This document shows positions 44,301 through 55,400 of a stretch of DNA of 64,000 bases, one piece after another. Where the stretch lies: positions 16,429,936 through 16,493,935 of the forward strand of contig NC_079214.1 of assembly GCF_029633865.1 (NCBI RefSeq), in the 5' to 3' direction. Each line of letters opens with the position of its first letter. The first letter of the stretch is position 1. The position numbers and the translations under genes were made by a program. The notes under the pieces are model-generated. The model made no database searches, was not told the origin of the DNA, and saw only the letters and a list, made by a program, of their open reading frames with translations. This DNA comes from Lampris incognitus. Its lineage: Eukaryota; Chordata; Actinopteri; Lampriformes; Lampridae.

Positions 44301-47300
44301 CTAAATTCAGCAAGTTCATCACTTAAATCATGGGAATCAAATCCATCCATTATCCAAACCCCCTTTATCCTGCTCTCAGGGTCACGGAGATGCTGGAAAC
44401 TGGTTTACCTCCTCTGCCATGACGGAGTCGGACTTATCTGGGTTAAACACCCCTTTTTCCTTGCCCTGAATTCCCACCATGGATTTAATTCCCCTCCAGA
44501 TGCAGCAAGAATTGCCATTCTTAAGTTCATCCTCTACCTTGTCTTTAAACCGCATTTTGGCCAGGTTTATTTCCTTTTTCGCCAACTACAGAGCATCTCT
44601 TGCTTGGTGAATGTCACCCAGGTGGAAAGCTAACTTTCTGATTGAGAGTATTCCTGAGGGAATTACTGAACCAAGGCTTATTATTCGGGTACAATTTACA
44701 AGAGCTAGGCGACTAAAGAGGCCTACACCCTGGTTTAATGATGAGACACGTGCTCTTAAGCGGACCTGCAGGAGACTGGAACGTAAATGGCGAAAATCAA
44801 AAATGGAAGTTTTTTACCTATCGTGGCACGAGTGTTTATTGAAATACAAGCGTGCTTTATCTACTGCAAAAACATCGTATCTCTCTCACTTAATAAATAT
44901 TAATAAACATAACCCCAGATTTCTCTTTGACTAAACTTACTAAAAAGCAGTCGTCTATTAGCTGCTCACCATTCACAGCCCATGAATTTCTAGATTTTTT
45001 CTGCAATAAGGTTGATGAGATCTTAAACAAAATTAGTTCTTCAACTCCATCTACTCCTGCAGATCCTGTCATACTAAATTCATATCTACACAATGAGTCA
45101 CTGACAGTTCCAGTTATTGCAGCTTTTGAGAGTATCTCTCTTGATACTTTGACTAAGTTCGTGTCAGCTTCTAAACCAAATGCTTGCCTACTTGATCCCT
45201 TACCAGCAAAACTTTTGAAAGACCTCTGGCCTTTTCTTGGACCTACAATGCTAGACATCATTAATTTATCTCTTACTACTGGCATTGTTCCCAGCAGTTT
45301 TAAGACAGCTGTGGTTAAACCTCTACTTAAAAAACCGCACCTTGATCCAGGGTCTCTTAATAACTATCGACCAGTCTTTAATCTTCCATTCTTCTCTAAA
45401 GTACTAGAGAGAGTTGTGTATCAACAACTTTTAACCCATATAAAAGAAAACCATCTATATGAACCTTTTCAGTCGGCTTTCAGGCCCTGTCACTCCACTG
45501 AAACTGCTCTGACCAGAGTGGTAAATGATCTTTTACTGGCTATCGACTCTGATTCCACTTCTGTGCTTCTACTACTGGACCTCAGTGCAGCCTTTGACAC
45601 CATTGATCACTATACTTTTAGACTTTTAGATAGATTAAACTGTAATTTTGGTGTCTCTGGCTTAGCTCTCTCTTGGCTTAAGTCCTACTTATATGGAAGA
45701 ACACATTGGGTCTGCTATAATAATATTATATCAAAATTTTCTGACGTTAAATAAGGTGTGCCTCAGGGCTCAGTTCTTGGCCCGCTACTTTTCTCTCTTT
45801 ACATTACACCTCTTGGCCAAATTATACGCAGTTATGGAATAAATTTCCATTGCTATGCTGATGACACTCAGCTGTATGTGCCTATAAGGGCTGATGATCA
45901 TACTCAAATCACTAACTTAGAGGCCTGCTTTGCTACTGTGAAAAACTGGATGTCACTTAACTTTCTGCTTTTAAATTCAGATAAAACCGAGATGCTAGTC
46001 ATTGGCCCTGCTAGACACAGACACCAATTTGATCAAGTAACGATAACAATCGACAACTCTGTGGTTTCACAAAGTGTGGCAGCCAAAAATCTTGGTGTTG
46101 CGTTTGATCCCAGCCTTTCCTTTGATAGGCACATTAAAGAAATCACCAAGACTGCCTTTTTTCATTTACGTAACATAGCTAAAATTCGGTCTTTTCTCTC
46201 CATGGCTGACGCAGAGACTCTAATACATGCATTTGTTTCATCCAGACTTGATTACTGTAATGTTCTGTTCTCAGGTCTGCCACATTCTAGTACTAAAAGT
46301 CTTCATATGGTTCAGAATGCTGCTGCTAGGCTAGAATCCTAACTAAAACTAAGAAATTTGACCATATTACACCAATTCTTGCCTCCCTTCATTGGCTTCC
46401 TATCCATGTTAGATCAGAATACAAGGCGCTTCTGCTGACTTATAAAATCCCAAATGGGCTTGCCCCATCTTAACGGTCTGATCTCCTTAAACCTTACATG
46501 CCATCTCGAGCTCTTTGTTCTCAAAATACAGGGCTCTTGTGTGTACCCAAAGTTAAAAAGAAGTCAGCTGGTGGCAGGGCCTTTTGCTATCGGGCTCCAT
46601 TGTTGTGGAATAACCTGCCTGCTGCCATCAGACAATCATAGTCTGTTGAGTCCTTTAAATCCAAACTTAAAACTCATCTTTTTGCCTTAGCTTACAATTA
46701 GTTGCCTTTAAGTTGAGTGCTTCACAACCTGTACTGGATGGTGGGTTGGTTTTCTGTCACAATGAATTTACCAACCACTGTTCTGCCGATGAGATTATCG
46801 AGTATAGATTACAGAGTATAGATAATGACTATCGCAAACTGTTCTCTTCTCTAACATGTCTTTTCTCTCTCTCTGAATGATGTCTTCTCCTTTCTCTTTT
46901 TCTGTGTTTGAATGGTGTCATGTGAGTCTCTCTTGCATGCATGTGCAGTCGGTTCTCCTCCCAGGTCTCCGTGGTGATGGTGGTCGCCATTTGAATGCTG
47001 CCTTCCTCTCCTCATATAAGTTTTTATTTTTTTACATGATGATGCTGGTCGCGTGGCTTGGGTCCTGGACTGTTCCGTTGGCATGTAGACACTGCTTGGC
47101 ATCCTGTGCATCATGTTCTTCATAAATTTTATGTCCATTATAATTCTGTTATCCTCTTTCAATGTTGTATTATGTAAATTGCGTGAACACAACGTCCATT
47201 GCACGCTGTCCGTCTTGGGAGAGAGATCCCTCCTCTGTTGCTCTCCCTGAGGTTTCTTCCTATTTTTTCTCCCTGTTAAAGGTTTTTTTTTTAAGGGAGT

Positions 47301-50300
47301 TGTTCCTTATCCGATGAGAGGGTCTAAGGACAGGGTGTTGTGTTGCTGTTAAGCCCACTGAGGCAAATTTGTAATTTGTGATATTGGGCTATACAAATAA
47401 AATTGATTTGATTTGATTTATTTGTCTCCCTGGGAATAATCATTTGCTCACAGAAGTTAACGTAGCTCGATACAGTGAGAGTCAGCTCATCTAAGTCAGT
47501 ACAAGAATATTTAAACATATCCCAGTTGGTGCTGTGAAAACAGTCATTCAGTTCATGAACAGCTCTTTGCGCTCAACTTTCCCTCTCTTGAGGGCCGATT
47601 GATAGACCGGGGCTAGAGGGACACAGTTATGGTCAGAAGAGCCTAGTGGTGCCATTGCATAAGATTTATAGGCAACCTTTATGGGGCCATAGCACAAGTC
47701 CAGCACTTTAACATATCTTGTTGGACAACTTATATACTGGTAGAAATAATATTGCACTCCTCCTTTCCGGCCATGCTTCCTCACTTGTACCGCTTCCTCG
47801 TTTGTACCGCTGTCTGCCATCTCGAATGAACAACTCCACGTTTACAAATCTCTGGCAGAATGTAGTGGGGTAAAATCCCAGCAACAGAATTGTGGCATCG
47901 GATGAGAAAGCCAATTATATTGGAGTCTGTGAGGCTGGTCGCTTGTTTAACGTTCATAATAGTCCCAAGAGCAACCGTGTTCATAAAGAAAGCACTCTTT
48001 ACATCCATTATGACTCCACGTTGTATAAGACGGTTAGAAAAAAAACACCATTCACACAATAAACGGGTTAAAACGCAACAAACGGGTTAAAACAATCCAT
48101 GTTGAAAGACAAAACAAGTAAACACAACAACTGCTGCAGATAAATGCCCATACTTGCATTTTTGCATATTTTATTCCATATACTACAACCCAGCCACTGA
48201 GGATGCACAAGCCAGTGCATTCTTAGTGCCGGTCCCAAGCCCGGACAAATGGGTCAGGAAGGGCATCCGGCGTAAAATCTTTGCCAAATCAAACATGCGA
48301 ATCATAGATCAGATTTCCATACCGGATCGGTCGAGGCCCGGGTTACCAACAACCGCCACCGCTACTGTTGGCCAGCAGGGTGCCGGTGGAAACTAGGCTA
48401 CTGTAGGGCGAAGGAGAAGAGCGGGGAGGCATGTCCAGAGGCAGCAGGAGGGGAGGGAGGGTAGGAGTGTTTGAATGTTGGCGCAGGTGGATGGTGTGGC
48501 AGAGGAAGAGGACAACAAGAGATGGAAACGGATGATCCGCTGTGGCGACCCCTAAACGGGAGCAGCCGAAGGTAGTCGTAGTTATTCCATATTGCAGCGA
48601 ATTTGGGGGGCAGCCCGGGAACCGCCGCAACCGGGACGCGAACCCGTGTCTCCCGCTCCGCAAGCGACAACGTTAACCAGTCGACTAAAGGGTCCGACCA
48701 GAGTCTAGGACCAACGTGTCTACTTATCCATGCACGCTACACTATACTACAAATATACTTTACATTACTCCCCACCATTTTTCAAAGCATACCATTTTTC
48801 CTACCTTCCTAGCAGGCAGCCATTGATTTTGGTGGGTTGGTTTACGACCTTGTGAATTTTCGAATTCATCCACTTTGGAAAACGTTTTCGAAAAGACAGG
48901 TTTCTCACGGTCGAAAGTCCACACGTAAACCAGTATTTTTGAAAGAAAGGGGGAAAAAAGAAACTTTTTCTATTTCGGTCTATTGTCCACACGCAAACTG
49001 CGTTTTACGTTACTGAAAACTGACCTTTTGGAAAATTTCCAGGGTGAAGATTTTCAGAAACACTTTTTAGCGTTGACGTGTAGACGGGGAAAACGGAGTT
49101 TTTCGCTTGTTGGGGCTCTTTTTTTCCCGGCTTCTGATTGGCCAACATGACTTTAGGGTTAGGGTTATATCGCCGCCTGTTGGTTTGGCGTGCTCTTGAC
49201 AGTGCGTTGAATAGCATGTGTTTTTGCGTTTTCATTCGGACGTAGATTTTTTTAAATTTTTCTACAGTGCTTGTGTGGACAGGATTTTCTTAAGAACAAA
49301 GGAGGGGAAACTCCGTTTTCAAAAATACACGTGTAAGTGCGGACTAGTGTGGATGGATCTACGTCCAACTGAAAAATCAAAACATGCAAAAGCATGCCAA
49401 ACCATCAGGCGGCGATATAACCCTAACCCTAAAGTCATATTGGCCAATCAGAAGCCTGAAAAAAATCCAACAACAAGCTACAAACTTCGTTTTCCCCATC
49501 AACACGTCAACATCTATTTATATTGTAACGTGCATGGATAAGAAGACACGCTGGCCGCTGGCTGGCGGGTCTGACCCTTTAGTCGAGCGGTTAGCGATGT
49601 CTCCTGCGGTGCGGGCGATACGGGTTCGCTTCCCGGCCGCGGCAATTCCTGTGGTTGCGTTGTCCCCCGAATTCGCTACATTGGTGTCAGAAGTTGGATG
49701 GTGAGACCGTGAGGTCATCGGAAGCGCGTGCGCCCAGAGGCGTGAGGGAGCTGATATGCTGAAGGGCGGGGACGCGCTTCCCAAAGGAAGGGGTGTAGTG
49801 TAGCGTGCATGGATAAGTAGACACGTTGGTTGTTTATTAACGACTCTAACCCCTTAGTCGAGCGGTTAGCGATGTCTCCTGCGGTGCGGGCGATACGGGT
49901 TCGCTTCCCGGCCGCGGCAATTAATGTGTTTGCGTTGTCCCCCCGAATTCGCTACATTATCTTATAATGATAAGGTGTCCTGACTGTGGTGTTGGAGTCA
50001 CATCATCAGAACATCTGCCATAAAGACATTCTACATGTGTACATATTATGTATCGAAATTGGAGTACATACTTTATGTCGGTGCCTTAATTTTCATTTAT
50101 TTTCATTTAACCAGGTTAGTTCCTTTGAGATTAAAATCTCTTTTACAAGAGAGACCCGGCCAAGAATGGCAGCAGTACATCAGTTTCAGCACACACTCAC
50201 ATGAAGACAACAGAATAGCTCAAAGTGCAAAATAGCATAAAAATGAAGGGAAAAGATACAAACCTGTTATCAATTGAAACATTAACTATTTCCAATAGAC

Positions 50301-52442
50301 TCGGATTCCATAGACTTAGCCATTGCTTTGAATTCGCCAACCATACCTTTAAATTCGGATAGAATAACCAAGTCCAAAGATGTGGCTACATTAATACTCA
50401 TGTTCTGGGAAATCCATTTCATTGATCAGCAAAAAGACTCCGTACCTGTGGTGAAGTTAACCAGCGCTAGAGGGGCTCCGTCAGACCACTGCCAACCCCG
50501 AGCATCCTTCAGGTGGTTCAGCCCTATCCACACCATCACACCAACATCAGCCAGTCGATCTGACAGGTGAATAGTACAACAATGAATGAGTTCTGCAAAA
50601 TCCTTTCCTTTCTCAGTAGCCCGTGAATCGGGAGTTTGGCTACAAGATCCAACACTGAGAAATTGTAGGCATAAGTGAAAATGGGAAACAAGTTAATGAG
50701 AGTGAGAGACAGAGAGAGAGAGAGGGTCAAGGACAAGCAGTGACATGGAAGAAGAGAGCGAAAGGGCAAACAAACAAGAGAGAACATTACTATAACAGTG
50801 ACAAAAACGTCTATCAGTTTTAAAACATTAGTGTGAAGGCCCAAAATGCACTGAAACCATCTGACGTGCGCGTTTTGAAGGGCAGCGATTGTTTTAAATG
50901 GCCGAACGCGCACCAAAAAACGTTATGAGGCCCATCAGAGAGCCATGGTGCCCCTCACCCCGACCTCGTTTCGATTCAGCAGCATTAAATGAGGACCCAG
51001 CGGCCAAAGCCGTTCTTTTTTTCCCCTACAGCCTTGGTACCTGTTTGAGAGAACTAAAAGAGTTTAAAAAAAAACGTAAGGATTTGTTCCCCAGAGGACA
51101 ATATTTTATTAAAGAAATAAATTATTAATAATAATACCAACCAGATAAAGACATCAAAATTAAATTGACACGATATGTCCATATTGAGCCTGTTTATAGG
51201 AGAGTTCTGGTCCAATAGTAGGGCTGATATCAGATTTTCACTACGCAATTATCGTGGCCAAAAGAATTTACGATACCAATATTATCGCGATATCGATACA
51301 TTTTTTGAATTTATTTTATCAGTCAATTTCATCTTTAACTTTGTTTATTGTGCGTTTTGTCTCTTTTTTTAGCAAATTATTTACACTCAAAATATGAGTA
51401 TAGGGAGGTGGAGAGTGAGTCTGTAACCATAAATGTACAAAAGTGTACAGAAAGAACAATTACACTTAATGGCAAGTGAAAAGACAGCCAGGTGAAATAA
51501 TAAACAAAAGATCCGGGCAGCAGGGGACAGAGCGTTTGTGTGTGAGACCACCGGCTAAGAACTAACCACTCTGATATACTGTGATTTAATGTTCACTGAC
51601 AACGTCCTTACATAATTTTTCCCTCTTTCGATTTTTCATGGCAAAATTTTGTGCGTCAGTATTAGCCACACACTGTGGTAGCTAGTGTAGTAGTTGATCA
51701 AGTTTAACCCAGTCTGAGTCAAGGTCAAACCCCACAAAGGATACATGCATTCAGAATACACATGAGCCCTGGTTATTTTTATACAACACAAACGAATTCA
51801 TAATTAATTGCAAGGCAGGGGAAAAAAACACGCAATTTGAATAAACTCAACGACACCATCAATTTTCTAAGTTTAAATTAGAGCAAGGCAGCACGGTGGC
51901 GCAGTGGTTAGCACGGTCGCCTCACAGCAAGAAGGTTCTGGGTTCGAGCCCCGGGGTAGTCCAACCTTGGGGGGGTCCCGGATTGTCCTCTTGTGTGGAG
52001 TTTGCATGTTCTCCCTGTGTCTGCGTGGGTTTCCTCCGGGTGCTCCGGTTTCCTCACACAGTCCAAAGACATGCAGGTCAGGTGAATCGGCCATTCTAAA
52101 TTGCTCCTCGGTATGAATGTGTGTGTGTGTGTGTGTGTGTGTCCTGTGTGATGGCCTGGCGGCCTGTCCAGGGTGTCTCCCTGCCTGCCGCCCAATGACT
52201 GCTGGGATAGGCTCCAGCATCCCCGCGACCCTGAGAACAGGATAAGCGGTTCGGATAATGGATGGATATTAGAGCAAAATGGAAAGAAAAAAGATCCATA
52301 GATTCAGTTGAGTTTATATTTAATTTTCAGTATATTTCTTTGCAGAAATATGTGATTTCCTGGTTTTCACTATCAGTTCAATTCAGTTCAGTAAACTCAC
52401 AAACAAAAATCCACAAATCCTCAAAGCTTTAATAAAGAGGAA

Positions 52443-52477
<35 letters not shown>

Positions 52478-55400
52478 GCCTTTCGGCTGCTCCCATTAGG
52501 GGTTGCCCCAGTGGATCATCCGTTTCCATCTCTTCCTGTCCTCTCCATCTTCCTCTGTCACGCCAGCCACCAGCATGTCCTCCTTCACCACATCCATAAA
52601 CCTCCTCTTTGACCTTCCTCTTTTCCTCTTCCCTGGCAGCTCCATATTCAGCATCCTTCTCCCAATATACCCAGCATCTCTCCTCCACACATGTCCAAAC
52701 CATCTCAATCTTTTCTCTCTTACTTTGTCTCCAAACCGTCCAACCTGAGCTGTCCCTCTAATACATTCGTTCCTAATCCTGTCCTTCTTCGTCACTCCCA
52801 GCAAAAATCTCAACATCTTCAACTCTGCCACCTCCAGCTCGGCCTCCTGTCTTTTTGTCAGTGCCATCGTGTCCAAACCATGCAACATAGCTGGTCTCAC
52901 TACCATCTTTTAAACCTTCTCTTTCTGGTACCCTTCTGTTGCAAATCACTCCTGACACTTCTACACCCACTACACCCTGCCTCACTCTCTTCTTCACCTC
53001 TCTTCCACACTCCCCCATTACATTGAACAGTTGACCCCAAGAATTTAAAATCATCTACTCTCATCACCTCTACTACCTGCATCCTCACCATTCCACTGTC
53101 CTCCCTCTTGTTCACACATAGGTAGTCCATCTTGCTCCTACTTTCATTCCTCTTCTCTCCAGTGCATACCTCCACCTCTCCAGGCTCTTCTCAACCTGCA
53201 CCCTACTCTCGCTACAGATCACAATGTCATCTGTGAACATCATAGTCCACGCAGACTCCTGACTGATCTCGTCCATCAAACTTTCCATCACCATTGCAAA
53301 CAAGAAAGGGCTCTGAGTCGATCCTTGATGTAATTCCACCTCCACCTTGAACTCATCTGTCATTCCAACCGCACACCTCACCGCTGTCACCCTGCCCTCA
53401 TACATATCCTGCACCACCCCTACATACTTCTCTGCAACTCCCGACTTCCTCATACAATACCACACCTCCTCTCTCGGCACCCTGTCATTTGCTTTCTCGA
53501 AATCCACAAAGACACAATGTAATTCCTTCTGGCCTTCTCTTTACTTCTCCATTAACATTCTCAAAGCAAACGTTGCATCTGTGGTGCTTTTTCATGGCAT
53601 AAAACCATACTGCTGCTCGCTAATCACCACCTCACCTCTTAACCTAGCTGCTATTACTCTTTCCCATAACTTCATGCTGTGGCTGATCAACTTTACACCT
53701 CTGTAATTACTACAGCTCTGCACATCATCCTTATTCTTGAAGATCGGTACCAGTATGCTTTTTTCCACTCCTCAGGCATCCTCTCACTTTCCAAGATTGT
53801 GCTAAAAAATTGTGTTTCCAAGATTTAGTCAAGAGGAAAAAGGCACAAAAAAAAAACCCCAACAAAAACAAAATAGACAAATGGTAACCCGGTTTTCGCC
53901 GGCTCATGGTTACCATGGTGAGTGATTATTACGCTATCGTCGAGTCTCTGGAGATGTTAAGCTGTTGGCTCCTCGACAAATTCCTTGAAATGATGAGAGG
54001 AGAGGATTTTTCATGGGTACACTGCAAATATACAACAAATGTGGTCTTAACACGACGCAAAGGCCTGGGCAGGCTGATGAGGTGGCGGTCTGACTTCTCC
54101 CTGCTTTTTACTCAACGGCATCAGTCGCCATACTGATTTCTGCGACTCATCATAAAGGAACGTAAGGGGCCGGTCTATCCGAAAGAGGGTAAATCAGAGC
54201 CATATCACTGGTTGACAGGACTGGTGGATGTGTGGAGGTGAGTGAAAACTGAGTGACAGCCGGGAACACATTTCTTATTGTTTACAACAACATAATTTGG
54301 GTGATCACCATACTAGATAGTTACGGTGTCACGGGGGAGGGAGATAAAGCGAGAACGGAAAGAAATGGATATGATTTAAGAGGCGCTGGATTATTTACAC
54401 GACATTGTCATATACGTGTTGTCAACATGATATCAATATTTCATTTTTTAAATATCACAGTTATCATCAATAGCGGTATATCGTGACACCTCTACGCAAA
54501 AGTGGGAATTTAGGAGGCCGGGCCAAAAATGTCTTGACAGGAACTATGATTCTCATTGCAGCTGACATCATTCCTCGTCCCCGGCTATAATGTACAAACA
54601 TGTGCCCGCCTACATAGAAATAGTGACCTTTTCCTAAAATACTGCTGGTACTGTGGTGTTGGAATTTCAAATCTGATGCCCGGATTGCCACATTGGAACA
54701 TTTAATGATGCCCGTCACACAAGGCGTGTCAATTATGGCTTTCAGTGCGTTTGGGCCTTCAGAAGCGAAAGTTCATCTGTGGAAATCTGAATGAGCTATC
54801 TGCAAAGTCATCGTCTTCCACTCCAGAGGACGAGTAATTCAGGTCGGTATGCTTTTTTTTTTTAACTTGCCGACGCTGCCACGCGGGGCCTCTGAAATGG
54901 CGAAGGTGGTTCCATGCCTAAACATGTTTTGTCACGTCAGATGCCTACCTCTGATATACCTGTGCTCTGCCAGGTTGGTAATGCTCAGCAGATCACCACC
55001 CTGGGCCTTGCAGGATGTCAGCGCTTGACTCCATGTAAGGATGGTGTACAGGTTTAGCTGGTAACATGCCCGCAGCTCCTGGTTTGACTCCCAGAAAGTT
55101 TCGCAGCTGGAGTCTATAGAGCAGGGTGGTTATGGGAGAGGCGAGGAACTTAAAAGTTAATGGAACTGAAAGGTAAAATGGAGGTGAGATTATTGTGCGT
55201 GACCGTGCATGCTTTTATTTTACCTTGAACCGGGCAGAAGCCCCATTTTTCCGCTTCATCGTAGTGGGTGGAGGTGGCACACCACTGACGATGGTCCTCA
55301 CGTCCCTCGGCAGTGCATTCAGAATACCACTTGTTGTTGTATTTAAATGGCAAAGCACAAGGCATACCATTCCCATTTCCCAACAAAGTGTGGATATCTT

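Larger units (their letters stand above)
42215..47900 (-). mobile_element. Rex1/CR1-like LINE, long copy split by an L2-like LINE
   Basis: On the minus strand, endonuclease remnants come first ([36 protein letters not shown] at 47548-47820). The copy resumes below 44690 with [17 protein letters not shown] and [10 protein letters not shown], then RT parts ([40 protein letters not shown]), [23 protein letters not shown], and a 3' end near 42215 containing GACAATAAAGACTATCC. It is interrupted at 44690-47424 by another LINE and at 43099-43578 by an unknown insert. Many stops; dead. Confidence 0.87.
41917..50445. other. pla2r1 intron 5, the main transposon cluster
   Basis: At 8.5 kb it is the largest intron here. 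In order it holds a diverged foldback-like stretch (41950-42170), a Rex1/CR1-like LINE split by an L2-like LINE, an RTE fragment, a solo LTR, a foldback element and a miniature LTR element. No host exon was found inside. Confidence 0.7.
50560..54948. other. pla2r1 intron 4
   Basis: Contains SINE-B (51887-52267), the RTE-like LINE (52440-53830) and TATCG-rich stretches near 51220-51310 and 54420-54490 that look like two ends of one older element. Otherwise nothing is recognised. Confidence 0.5.

Noticed and set aside
44690-47424. LINE reverse transcriptases as host genes
   Set aside because: They have RT motifs, stops and frameshifts, and characteristic 3' tails, and all lie in introns.
49519-49956. 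Two tandem tRNA-derived SINEs instead of an LTR pair
   Set aside because: The primer-binding site directly after the first repeat and the polypurine tract directly before the second fit an LTR element better. The SINE reading is not fully excluded.
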